Assembly: GCF_018326265.1 (NCBI RefSeq)
Contig: NZ_AP023360.1
Location: 5,427,501-5,491,500 of the forward strand
Direction of reading: 5' to 3'
From: Catellatospora sp. IY07-71
GTDB lineage: Bacteria; Actinomycetota; Actinomycetes; Mycobacteriales; Micromonosporaceae
DNA length: 64,000 nt
Below the pieces are notes generated by a model that was given only the letters and a program-made list of their open reading frames with translations, was not told where the DNA came from and made no database searches. Shown piece after piece: positions 1-8,289 of the stretch. A program made the position numbers and the translations under genes. Every line of letters starts with the position of its first letter. The first letter of the stretch is position 1.

Positions 1-2
1 GG

Positions 3-3000
3 CTGTGGGACCCGGCCACCGGTGCGGCAGCCGGCGAGCCGCTCGCCGGCCACAGCGGATGGGTGCCGATCCTGACGACGTGCCCGCAGCCCGGCGGCGG
101 CACCGCGCTCATCTCCGCGGCGGCCGACGGCACCGTCCGCATCTGGGACGTGTCGGCGCCCGCACCCACCGGGCGGCTGATCGAGGGCACGGGCGGCGCG
201 CTGCCGTCCGCCGCCGTGTGGACCTCGACCGGCGGATCGCCACGGGTCGCCGTCGCCCAGCGCGCCGGGGTGTGCTCGTACGACCTCGCCACCGGCCAGG
301 CCGCAGGAAACCCGCTGGTCGGTCATGTCGCGGGCATGTGGGCGCTGACGAGCTGGCCGGAGCCGGACGGCACCCACCTCGCCCTCGGCGGCGACAGCGG
401 CACGGTCCAGGTGTGGAACGCCGACACCGGCCAGACCGTCGGCCGGCCGCTGACCGGGCACACCGCGGCGATCTGGCAGGTCGTCCACTACCGCGACGCG
501 GCCGGCCGGTCGATGCTCGCCTCCACCGGCGACGACGGCGCCGTGCGGCTGTGGGACCCGCAGGCCGGGACGCCGGTCGCCACCCTGCTCGGGCACCGGG
601 AGTGGGTTCCCGCGCTGATCGCCTGGACCACTCCGGCGGGCGCCCCGATGCTGATCTCCGCCGGGATCGACGGCACGATCCGGCGCTGGGACCCGCTGAC
701 CCGGTCCGCGATCGGCCCGCCGCTGACCGGCCACCGGGGGCGGGTGCTGTCACTGGCCGTGTGGGAGGGCCCGGCGGGACCGCGGCTCGCCTCCGGGGGT
801 GACGACGGCACGATCCGGATCTGGGACCCGGTCACCGGCGAACCCGCCGCCGAGCCGTGGACCGGACACGACGGGTGGGTGCGTTCGCTGTCGGTCTGCC
901 AGGGCGTCGGGCCCCACCTGCTGATCTCCGGCGGCTACGACGGGACCGTACGGCTGTGGGACCTGGACACCGGAGCGCCGGCCCACGAGCCGCTGCGGGC
1001 ACACCCCGACCGGGTGAGCGCGGTGTGGGCCTGGGCCGAACCCGACGGCGGGGCGCGGCTGGTCAGCGCCGGTGCGGACGGTGTGATCCGCCGCTGGGAC
1101 CTGGACCGGGCGCAGCTGCTGGAACCGGCGCTGCGCGGGCACGAGGCCGGCATCTGGGCCGTGACCGGCTGGACCGACGCGCAGGGCGAGGTCAGGCTCG
1201 CCACGTCGGGTCAGGACGGCACCGTGCGGCTGTGGGACCCGCGGCACGCTCGGGCCGTACGCACGCTCGAGATCGGCCCGGTCTCCATCTGGGGTGTGTC
1301 CGACGCCCCCACCAAACGCGACGTCATCGGCCGGCAGGCCCTCGCTGACGCCATCGCCCAGCAGATCCGGCACCCTGGCAGCGTGCCGGACGGCGACGGG
1401 CCCACGGTGGTCGGCATCGAAGGGCCGTGGGGATGCGGCAAGAGCACACTCATGAACCTGGTCCGCGAGCTGCTGCGTGGGCGCCACCCCGTTCCGGCGG
1501 TTCCGCAGGGGCGTGGCCTGAGCGTGCGCGCGGCGCTCCGGCACATCGCCGAGCCGGGCACCGGGCCGCGGCCGGTGGCGGCCGCGGGCAGCGCGGGCGT
1601 GGTCACCGCCTGGTTCAATCCGTGGGCCTACCAGTCCGGTGAGCAGATCTGGGCCGGGCTGGCCAGCGAGATCATCGACGCGGCGGACGGCGTCCTCTAC
1701 ACGACCACGGCGGACAAGCAGGCGTACTGGCTTCGCCGCAACCTCGGCCAGGTCGACCGCTTCGCGCTGCGGCGGGCGCTGCGGCGCCGGACCCGCTCGC
1801 CCGTCTTCGGCCTGTCCGCCGCGGCGTTTCTCGCCCCGGCGGTGGTGACGCTGCTCGGTGTCGAGGACCCGGTCTCCCTGGCCGGGGTGTCCGTGGGCGC
1901 GACGTGGCTCGCCGCCGGCGTGGCGGCGGCCACGATGCTGGCGGGCGTCGCGCACACCCTGTGGCGCCGCCGGTTCGGGCTGGCGTCGGCCTACCTTCCG
2001 CCGGAGCTGCTGGACGGCCCGGCCGTGGACGTGCCGCGCCTGGACGGGCCGGCCGGCGCCGAGCCGGAGCCCGATCCGCTGCGGCGGGCCCGGTCGGGCG
2101 CGCTCTACCTCTACCAGCACCACGTGGCCGATCTGATCGATGATCTCACCGCAGCCGGTCACCAGCTGGTCGTGTTCGTCGACGACATCGACCGGTGCCG
2201 TCCCGGCACGATCACCGAGGTGTTCGAGGCGATCAACGTGTTCCTGGCCGACGTGGTGTCGCGCAGCGGGCTGCGGGCGCAGTTCGTGGTGGGTCTGGAC
2301 TCCGGGGTGGTCGCCGGCCACCTGGACCAGCTGTACCGCGATCACGGCGACCCGGTGGCGGTGCACCACGGCGAGGACCCCTCGCCGGGCTGGGCCTTCC
2401 TGCGCAAGCTGATCCAGTTGCCGGTGCTGGTGCCGCAGGTGTCCGATCAGGGCCTGGCACGGCTCGTCGACTCGGTGACCGGGCAGGGGGCGCCACCGCC
2501 GCGTCCGGCCGTGCCGGTGCAGCGGGCGGCCGCGCAGCTGCCCGCTCCGCTGGTGACCACGGTCGCGGCGCACCGGCCCGCGAGCCGCCCGGTGCGCGCG
2601 GCGCACACCCGGGTGCAGACCCTCACCTGGCGCTCGGCGGAGCGGCATCCGCAGGTGCGCGCCCTGCTGCTCGATCGGCTGCGGGCACAGCCGGTCCGCT
2701 CGATCCGCGAGACGAAACGGCTCATCAACGTGTGGCAGCTGTACGCCCGCCTGATGGAAGGCCTGGACCCGCAGTCCCGGCCCGACGCACTGATCGCCAG
2801 GGCACGCCACCTGCTGATCCTGGCCGAGATCGTCACTCGCTGGCCCGCGTTCCAGCGTGGTCTGCACCGCCACGTCGGCGGGACGCGCGGCCTGCGGCTG
2901 CTGGCCGAGGCCGCTGCGGACGAACAGGCATGGCAGGAAGCGGTGCGCCGGCTCGGCCTCGACGGCTCAGCCGGGTTGACCGGCCTGCGGGAGCTGCTGA

Positions 3001-3050
3001 TCGGGCACGGCGGGGTCGCGGTCGCGGAGCTCGCCGATCAGGTGCTGTGA
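3..3050 (+). CDS. WD40 repeat-KAP family P-loop NTPase fusion (5' truncated by window edge)
   Basis: The reading frame is open from the first codon of the window and already encodes a WD40 blade (LWDPATG), so the true start lies to the left; 1015 residues are visible. About nine WD40 units, marked by G-T-[VI]-R-[IL]-W-D, fill roughly residues 1-430. A KAP-type NTPase follows, with Walker A GPWGCGKS near residue 474 and Walker B FVDDIDRC near 727. Two hydrophobic segments (about nt 1800-1950) are inserted between the Walker motifs, as is typical of membrane-attached KAP NTPases. The C-terminal 200 residues are helical. KAP NTPases with sensor repeats often sit in accessory or defence-like loci; the role here is unknown. 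The next gene converges on it from the minus strand. Confidence 0.85.
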   Translation: MWDPATGAAAGEPLAGHSGWVPILTTCPQPGGGTALISAAADGTVRIWDVSAPAPTGRLIEGTGGALPSAAVWTSTGGSPRVAVAQRAGVCSYDLATGQAAGNPLVGHVAGMWALTSWPEPDGTHLALGGDSGTVQVWNADTGQTVGRPLTGHTAAIWQVVHYRDAAGRSMLASTGDDGAVRLWDPQAGTPVATLLGHREWVPALIAWTTPAGAPMLISAGIDGTIRRWDPLTRSAIGPPLTGHRGRVLSLAVWEGPAGPRLASGGDDGTIRIWDPVTGEPAAEPWTGHDGWVRSLSVCQGVGPHLLISGGYDGTVRLWDLDTGAPAHEPLRAHPDRVSAVWAWAEPDGGARLVSAGADGVIRRWDLDRAQLLEPALRGHEAGIWAVTGWTDAQGEVRLATSGQDGTVRLWDPRHARAVRTLEIGPVSIWGVSDAPTKRDVIGRQALADAIAQQIRHPGSVPDGDGPTVVGIEGPWGCGKSTLMNLVRELLRGRHPVPAVPQGRGLSVRAALRHIAEPGTGPRPVAAAGSAGVVTAWFNPWAYQSGEQIWAGLASEIIDAADGVLYTTTADKQAYWLRRNLGQVDRFALRRALRRRTRSPVFGLSAAAFLAPAVVTLLGVEDPVSLAGVSVGATWLAAGVAAATMLAGVAHTLWRRRFGLASAYLPPELLDGPAVDVPRLDGPAGAEPEPDPLRRARSGALYLYQHHVADLIDDLTAAGHQLVVFVDDIDRCRPGTITEVFEAINVFLADVVSRSGLRAQFVVGLDSGVVAGHLDQLYRDHGDPVAVHHGEDPSPGWAFLRKLIQLPVLVPQVSDQGLARLVDSVTGQGAPPPRPAVPVQRAAAQLPAPLVTTVAAHRPASRPVRAAHTRVQTLTWRSAERHPQVRALLLDRLRAQPVRSIRETKRLINVWQLYARLMEGLDPQSRPDALIARARHLLILAEIVTRWPAFQRGLHRHVGGTRGLRLLAEAAADEQAWQEAVRRLGLDGSAGLTGLRELLIGHGGVAVAELADQVL

Positions 3051-3105
3051 CGGCGGCTATGCCGGTCGTGTCCCGGCGGCGCCGGATGCCACCACCGGCA
3101 ACGGC

Positions 3106-4092
3106 TCAATCCTGCCGGCCGGGTTCGTCGAGGGCGGCGCGGACCAGGGCGGCTGCTTCCAGGGCGCAGCCCCAGGAGACGGTCAGGCCGGAGCCGCCGT
3201 GGCCGTAGTTGTGCACGATCACCCGCCCGTCGGCGTCGGTGCGTTCGAGCCGGATCCGCGGTCGTTTGGGCCGGGTGCCGGTCCTGACCTCGACGATCTG
3301 GGCGGTGGCGAGCTGCGGCTCGATTTCGGCGCACCGGCTCTTGATCTCTTCGGCGACGGCGTCGTGGTCCAGCGCGGCGCCCTCGGCGACGGCGCAGCCG
3401 CCCAGGACGACGAGGTCGCCGTGGGGCAGGATGTAGGTCAGGTCGCCGTGTTCGGCGTCATCCTGGAAGAAGCGCACCACCGGCGGGTCGGGGTTCTTCA
3501 CGACCACCAGCTGTCCGAGCACGCCCTGCATGGTGGGGTCGGGCACGAGTTCGCGCGCGCCGATGCCGGCGCAGTTGACGATGACGCGGCCGAGGTCGGC
3601 GATCTGCGCGAACGAGTCGATGGTGCGTTCGGACAGGGTCGCCCCGGCGCTCAGCAGCCGGTCCTGCAGGTAGGCGAGGTAGGTGGGCATGTCCACCAGG
3701 GGCACCTCGTAGTGCCAGCCGCTGTGGAACCTGCCGCGCAGCTCGTGGGGTTCGCAGCGGCGGAAGCCGGGCATGGCCGCGGCCCAGGCGGGCGGTTCGG
3801 CGTCGGCGGCCTCGGCGGCGTCGATGCCGGCCACGATGCGCACGCCGCAGCCGTCGGCCGCGAGCTGTTGCAGGATCTCGCGCGTCTGGCGGCTCCATTC
3901 GAGCCCCCGCGCGTCGCCCTCGAGCATGTACGGCCCCCAGCTGGCGCCGGCCGCGTACGACGTCCGCTCCGACAGTGCCTGGTGGGACAGCACGTGAACG
4001 GACAGTCCGGCCTCCGCCAGGCACACTCCGGTGGTCAACCCGGACACCCCCGCGCCGACGATGATGACGTCGGCCTTCACTGGAATCACCAT
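3106..4092 (-). CDS. FAD-dependent D-amino-acid oxidase family protein
   Basis: A 328-aa flavoprotein expected to oxidatively deaminate D-amino acids to 2-oxo acids with release of ammonia and hydrogen peroxide. The N-terminus carries the Rossmann dinucleotide motif GAGVSG after a hydrophobic strand (ADVIIVGAG). Near the C-terminus are GTRPKRPRIRLE, which holds the substrate-carboxylate arginine of DAO enzymes, and the signature HNYGHGGSGLTVSWG. Length is typical for the family. The ATG at 4092 gives a short lead before the Rossmann strand. The gene is divergent from the SCO2521-type gene across 232 bp of intergenic DNA that probably holds both promoters. A related amine oxidase is possible but less likely given the DAO signature. 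Confidence 0.88.
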   Translation of the reverse strand: MVIPVKADVIIVGAGVSGLTTGVCLAEAGLSVHVLSHQALSERTSYAAGASWGPYMLEGDARGLEWSRQTREILQQLAADGCGVRIVAGIDAAEAADAEPPAWAAAMPGFRRCEPHELRGRFHSGWHYEVPLVDMPTYLAYLQDRLLSAGATLSERTIDSFAQIADLGRVIVNCAGIGARELVPDPTMQGVLGQLVVVKNPDPPVVRFFQDDAEHGDLTYILPHGDLVVLGGCAVAEGAALDHDAVAEEIKSRCAEIEPQLATAQIVEVRTGTRPKRPRIRLERTDADGRVIVHNYGHGGSGLTVSWGCALEAAALVRAALDEPGRQD

Positions 4093-4324
4093 TCGATTAC
4101 ATTAACGTGTATCTACGCACGAAGAGGAGTCGCTTCGTCGCCCTGGGCGACGGAATCCTTGCCGTACAACGCATCCGGGATTGCCGAGCAACATCACTGT
4201 CAATGCCTGAATGTGTCGTCCAGCCGATCGGATGACACGTGATCAGGGGAGCGTCGGCCCATTGCATCGATCGGTCACCATGGGGTGCAATGAAACGCAG
4301 CCGGCGGCATGCGGGGGGTGCGGG

Positions 4325-5242
4325 GTGGCCGAACATCTGGTGACGGTGGGCGAGGTGCACACCGGACTGCTGCGCAGCTCCACCGCACTGGCCGCCACCG
4401 ACACCGAGGCACTGCTCGACCTCGTGCAGGGCCGCCAGGTGCGCCGCTCGGAGCGGCCGATCGCCCACGCCCAGTCACCCGACCGCCACATAGGCGTCGA
4501 CTGCCCGCTCGCAAGCTCCGGCGCCCGGGTCCGCGGCGTCGGCACGGTCTGCACCCGCGCGACGATCACCGGCGGCCACGTCGCCCAGGCGTCGGCCTAC
4601 GCGCGGGTGGTCCGCGGCACCGCCGGCCGCCGCCTGCCCTGGTCGCACTACCTGGCCACACCCGGCACCATCGAGACGATCGGCAAGGTCGACGCGGGCC
4701 GGATCACCGACGCCGTCCTTACCGGCGAGCCCGGCGACGCGCTCAACCTCGACGCGATCGGCAACCGCACCCTCGACCAGGTGCAGCACGACCACCGCCT
4801 CGACCACCGGCCCGCCTTCCGCACGGCCCGCACCCGGCTGCGCTGGGCGGCCGGACCCCCGGGCACGCTCGCCACGCTCAGCCTCCGCGTCGACGACCCG
4901 ACCACCCGCACCCTGCGGCTGCGCCACACCGCCGCCGACGACCACGCCATCGTCGAGTTCTGCGAGGACCTCGCGTTGCACGACTGGCTGCTCACCACCC
5001 TGCTCGCGATGGTGGAGAGCCGCCCGGCCGGGTCCGCGCGCGCGGAGACCGTCGCGCGGGTGCGTCCCGCGATCGACTTCCTGCTGCACCTGTGGATGCC
5101 GGCCGCCCGCACCGACCCAGCCGTCGAGGAACTCTGGCGCGACCTCGAACACCGCCCCGGGTTCAGCCGCCAGTGGCGCGTCAACGTCGACCGCATCCGG
5201 GATCAGCTCGCACTGGACACCATCGAACGGCTGGGACGCTGA
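4325..5242 (+). CDS. SCO2521 family protein
   Basis: About 305 aa, recognised from the conserved actinobacterial SCO2521 family: GEVHTGLL at the N-terminus, then RPIAHAQSP, GVDCPL, VGTV, and WSHYLATPG in the middle. No biochemical function is known for the family. The GTG at 4325 is preferred because it follows a GGGGGG tract by about 8 bases and places the conserved GEV.TGLL near the N-terminus; an ATG at 4280 is the alternative. In other actinomycetes the family is neighbour to SCO2522-SCO2525 families, and here SCO2522, 2523 and 2524 types lie just downstream on the opposite strand. Twenty-four bases separate it from the following membrane protein, so the two are probably co-transcribed. 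Confidence 0.75.
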   Translation: MAEHLVTVGEVHTGLLRSSTALAATDTEALLDLVQGRQVRRSERPIAHAQSPDRHIGVDCPLASSGARVRGVGTVCTRATITGGHVAQASAYARVVRGTAGRRLPWSHYLATPGTIETIGKVDAGRITDAVLTGEPGDALNLDAIGNRTLDQVQHDHRLDHRPAFRTARTRLRWAAGPPGTLATLSLRVDDPTTRTLRLRHTAADDHAIVEFCEDLALHDWLLTTLLAMVESRPAGSARAETVARVRPAIDFLLHLWMPAARTDPAVEELWRDLEHRPGFSRQWRVNVDRIRDQLALDTIERLGR

Positions 5243-5266
5243 CCGCCTCGACCGATCGGAGAGCGT

Positions 5267-6295
5267 ATGGCCGCCCCGAAGTTACCGACGACCCCGACCG
5301 GCAGCTTCCGTTCCCGGATCCTCACCAAGGTGGGCGTCTCCGTGCTGTTCGGCCTGGTGGCGTTCGCGCTCGCGCAGGCCCTGGGCGGCGACCTGACGAC
5401 CGACGTGGTGCTGGGGCTGGGCCTGTCGGTGTTCATCTCCGGCGTCGCCTTCATGACCCAGTTCCTCATCGAGGTCGATCACCGGGTCGCCAGGGTCAGC
5501 GCCGGGCTGGCCGTGCTCGACCACAGTTTCGCCCAGCACGTCGCCGGCACCCGAGTCATGATCAAAGACGAGTTCGCGAAGGTGAACGAGGCCACCCAGC
5601 TGTTCGGCGCCGTCGAGGCGTCGGCGCTCAACACCGATGCCATGACCCAGCTCGTCAAGAACGCGACCACGATCGGGCGCACGCCGCGCTCCCTGCTCTT
5701 CGACTTCTCGCGGGCCGAGATCGCGCGCCTGTCCGGCTACCTCAAGGACCTCGGGCAGGCCGGTGACGTCACCTACGAGGGCGAGGACCGCGACTGGCTG
5801 CTCGGGCTCACCAAGGTCGCCGCCGAGTCGATCGACGCGACCAGCCTGACCACCGTAGACGCGGGCGGCCGCAACTCCGTCGACGGCGGCCTGTGGACCA
5901 GCGACCTCGGCCAGCTCTACATGGAGGCGCAGCGCGAAGCGGTCCGCCGCGGGGTGACCATCCGGCGGGTGTTCATCATGGACCGCCCGATCCAGATGGA
6001 CGGCGAGTTCACCAACATCCTCGACCAGCACGTCGCCATCGGGGTCCAGGTGCGCACGCTCAACCCGTCCGACATCAAGGGCACCCGGCGGGCCACCCTG
6101 TTCGACTTCATCGTCTTCGACGGCGTGCTGAGCTACCAGTCCACCACCGCCTCGCGCATCAACGAGACCAACCGGCCCATCATCATCACCACGACCCTGG
6201 TGACGAACCTGGACCGGGTCAGCGAGCGCAAAGACCGCTTCACCGACCTGTGGGCGTCCGGCAAGCCCTACCCCGGCCCGGCCGCCGGAACCTGA
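5267..6295 (+). CDS. Two-TM membrane protein with C-terminal PLD-like/DUF-type domain
   Basis: A 342-aa protein with two N-terminal transmembrane helices (about residues 20-40 and 46-66), a likely coiled linker (RVARVSAGLAVLDHSF), and a cytosolic C-terminal domain. That domain has the strand pattern RRGVTIRRVFIMD followed by VAIGVQVRTLNP, DFIVFD and FTDLWASG. This resembles catalytically degenerate phospholipase-D-like domains, but no HKD motif is visible, so I infer sensing or scaffolding rather than hydrolysis. It starts 24 bases after the SCO2521-type gene with GGAGAG upstream of the ATG. Its stop lies 4 bases from the convergent SCO2522-type stop. The same topology (two TM plus PLD-like region) recurs in the IS-split gene at 47-48.8 kb. 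Confidence 0.7.
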   Translation: MAAPKLPTTPTGSFRSRILTKVGVSVLFGLVAFALAQALGGDLTTDVVLGLGLSVFISGVAFMTQFLIEVDHRVARVSAGLAVLDHSFAQHVAGTRVMIKDEFAKVNEATQLFGAVEASALNTDAMTQLVKNATTIGRTPRSLLFDFSRAEIARLSGYLKDLGQAGDVTYEGEDRDWLLGLTKVAAESIDATSLTTVDAGGRNSVDGGLWTSDLGQLYMEAQREAVRRGVTIRRVFIMDRPIQMDGEFTNILDQHVAIGVQVRTLNPSDIKGTRRATLFDFIVFDGVLSYQSTTASRINETNRPIIITTTLVTNLDRVSERKDRFTDLWASGKPYPGPAAGT

Positions 6296-6299
6296 GCCT

Positions 6300-7361
6300 T
6301 CACCGCCAGCGGCTGCCGGTGAAGGCGTACTCGATCCGATCGATGACCTCCGCCGGCAGCGTCAGCTGCTCCCGCTTCGCCCGCGCCTGCACCTGGGCGG
6401 TCACCGCCCGCTCCACCGCCACCTGGCTCAGGATGGTGCGCACCGCCTGCTCCACCGGCATGAACCGGCCACCCAGTACCGAGAACGTCCGGTATGCCGA
6501 GAAGTGCGCCGCCTCGGGGCGCAGCCGGATCACCGGCGGCAGGTCCGCCCAGTCCTCGGGCAACTCGCCCTCCCACAGCTGCGGCTCCGCCACGATCGCA
6601 CCCCGGTCGCGCAGCATGCCCAGCCGCAGCAGATGCCACACCGCGGCCAGGAACGCGCACGACCACAGCCGCCCGTCCGCCTCGTCGCGCCACAGCTCCA
6701 CGTCGACGAAGACCGAGTGGTTGCCGGCACTGTTCTCGCTCGGCCCCCGCCAGCTCGCCCCGGACCGCATCGCCTCGGCCACGTCCACGGCGGGGCTGCT
6801 CGCTCCGTTGCTGCGCCAGCCCGACTCGGCGGTCGGCGGGCGCAGGTCCCGCCCCTGCTCACGGGTGCCGTTGGTGAGCCAGCCCGCCTCGTGCTCGGCC
6901 TCGCCGACGCCGCTGGCACCCGGCGCCGGATCGGGGACGAGCTGCGCCTGCACCAGGCTGGCCAGCGGGACTCCGGACGCGACGGCGCAGGCGGACTCCC
7001 GGGCCAGGTAGTCGATGGTCAGACCGGCCTGCTCGGCCGCCAGCCGCAGCTGCGGGATGACCGCCCGCGGCGACCAGGGCAGGTCGCTGCGGGCCAGCCG
7101 GCCCGCCACGTCCGGCCGGGTGAAGTAATCGTCGACGAGGAAGCAGGTGCTGATCCTGGGCGTACGCGGCGCCACCCCGGCCCGGCACACCGCCATGGCC
7201 GTCCGCACCCACGGTGCGACCTGCTCGAACGTCTCGCGCAGCCGGGCCGGTCCGGCGATGTAGTCCTCCATGTACAGGTGCCCGAGCTCGATCGACAGGT
7301 GCGCCAGCGGCAGCTCAGCGACCCGGTCCTGCGCGGCGGCCTCGACGTATACGGCGCTCAC
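6300..7361 (-). CDS. SCO2522 family protein
   Basis: A 353-aa soluble protein matching the actinobacterial SCO2522 family: AHLSIELGHLYMEDY near the N-terminus, STCFLVDDYF, LARESACA, and C-terminal SAYRTFSVLGGRF. Function is unknown. The GTG start at 7361 overlaps the stop codon of the upstream SCO2523-type gene in a GTGA arrangement, which implies translational coupling and fixes the start well; the next in-frame ATG (MEDY) would remove conserved residues. The middle (about residues 165-215) is poor in conserved motifs and looks like a variable linker. It is the last gene of a three-gene minus-strand operon and ends 4 bases from the convergent membrane-protein gene. Confidence 0.8.
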   Translation of the reverse strand: MSAVYVEAAAQDRVAELPLAHLSIELGHLYMEDYIAGPARLRETFEQVAPWVRTAMAVCRAGVAPRTPRISTCFLVDDYFTRPDVAGRLARSDLPWSPRAVIPQLRLAAEQAGLTIDYLARESACAVASGVPLASLVQAQLVPDPAPGASGVGEAEHEAGWLTNGTREQGRDLRPPTAESGWRSNGASSPAVDVAEAMRSGASWRGPSENSAGNHSVFVDVELWRDEADGRLWSCAFLAAVWHLLRLGMLRDRGAIVAEPQLWEGELPEDWADLPPVIRLRPEAAHFSAYRTFSVLGGRFMPVEQAVRTILSQVAVERAVTAQVQARAKREQLTLPAEVIDRIEYAFTGSRWR

Positions 7362-8287
7362 AGCATCGCCCACGCATTCTCGCTGTCGAGATTGCGGGCC
7401 AGCGCCACGAACGCCTCCACCGTCTCGGCATTGGCCACCTGCCGCGACACCGTGTCGGTGTCCGTGATCAGCTGCTCGCGCCACTGCAGCACCGGGTCCA
7501 GCGGGACCGAGCCGATGGTCGTCGTACGCCCGATCCGCAGTTTCGTGGCCAGCGCCTTGAGATCGGTGTCGCACTTGCGCAGCCAGGCCACCTGCTCCGG
7601 GCGCAGCCCGGCCAGCGAGTCGGACTCCGGATCGACCACGGCGGTGCGCACGAAACGCACCCGCTCCAGCAGCCACGCGGGGTCGAGTTGGGGCGTGCCG
7701 TTGTTCGCTCTGCCCAGCTCCAGCAGCCCGTGCTTGCCGAAGACCAGCCCGTGGGCGGCGATGATGTGCTGGCGGGTCCAGCGGTGGAACACCAGCCAGC
7801 GGCTGTCCACCCGCTGCAGCTCCGGCAGCGCCGTCGCGGCCAGCACGATCTCGGTGGCGTGCGAGCGCCCGGCGCTCAGGTCGATCAGGCAGACGTCGAA
7901 CTCGGCGTCCAGGCGGGCGAGCAGGCGCGCGCAGCGCTTGACGATCTCGCGGGTGCCGGGGAACTCGCCGCCGAACTCGTCGCCGGGAAACAGCACCAGC
8001 TTGCCCGCCCGGCTGGGCCGTCCGCGCAGGCTGGACCGGTCGGAGTGCGACCACACGTCCAGGCGCAGCGGCGGGTCGGCCCGGCCCTGCAGGAAGGAGT
8101 GGATCCCGCCAGTGGCCGCGCCGCGGCGCACCGAGTCGATGTCGAAGATCGTCCCGGCGGTCGGCGAGCCGAAGTCGAAGTCCAGGTAGGCGACGTTGCT
8201 GCCGGTCAGCGCCCTGCGATACGCGAGGTTGCTGCTGGTCACCGACCGGCCGGTGCCGCCCTTGTCCGAGGTGGCGAAGACCAGCAT
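7358..8287 (-). CDS. SCO2523 family variant P-loop NTPase (ParA/MinD-like)
   Basis: A 309-aa protein beginning MLVFATSDKGGTGRSVTSS. This is a deviant Walker A of the MinD/ParA type in which the usual K-T/S after the second glycine reads R-S, matching the name variant P-loop. A second acidic strand (VAYLDFDFG) and a Walker-B-like strand (DVCLIDLSAGRS) follow, as in SIMIBI-class ATPases. Such proteins usually bind ATP and position or switch partners; whether the R-for-K change abolishes hydrolysis is unknown. The ATG at 8287 lies 2 bases after the SCO2524-type stop, and its own stop overlaps the SCO2522-type start. It is therefore the central gene of a tightly coupled operon and the best mechanistic clue to the block. 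Confidence 0.8.
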   Translation of the reverse strand: MLVFATSDKGGTGRSVTSSNLAYRRALTGSNVAYLDFDFGSPTAGTIFDIDSVRRGAATGGIHSFLQGRADPPLRLDVWSHSDRSSLRGRPSRAGKLVLFPGDEFGGEFPGTREIVKRCARLLARLDAEFDVCLIDLSAGRSHATEIVLAATALPELQRVDSRWLVFHRWTRQHIIAAHGLVFGKHGLLELGRANNGTPQLDPAWLLERVRFVRTAVVDPESDSLAGLRPEQVAWLRKCDTDLKALATKLRIGRTTTIGSVPLDPVLQWREQLITDTDTVSRQVANAETVEAFVALARNLDSENAWAML

Positions 8288-8289
8288 GA

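Noticed and set aside
750-2873. 707-codon minus-strand frame opposite the WD40-KAP gene
   Set aside because: Shadow of the repeats and NTPase on the plus strand.
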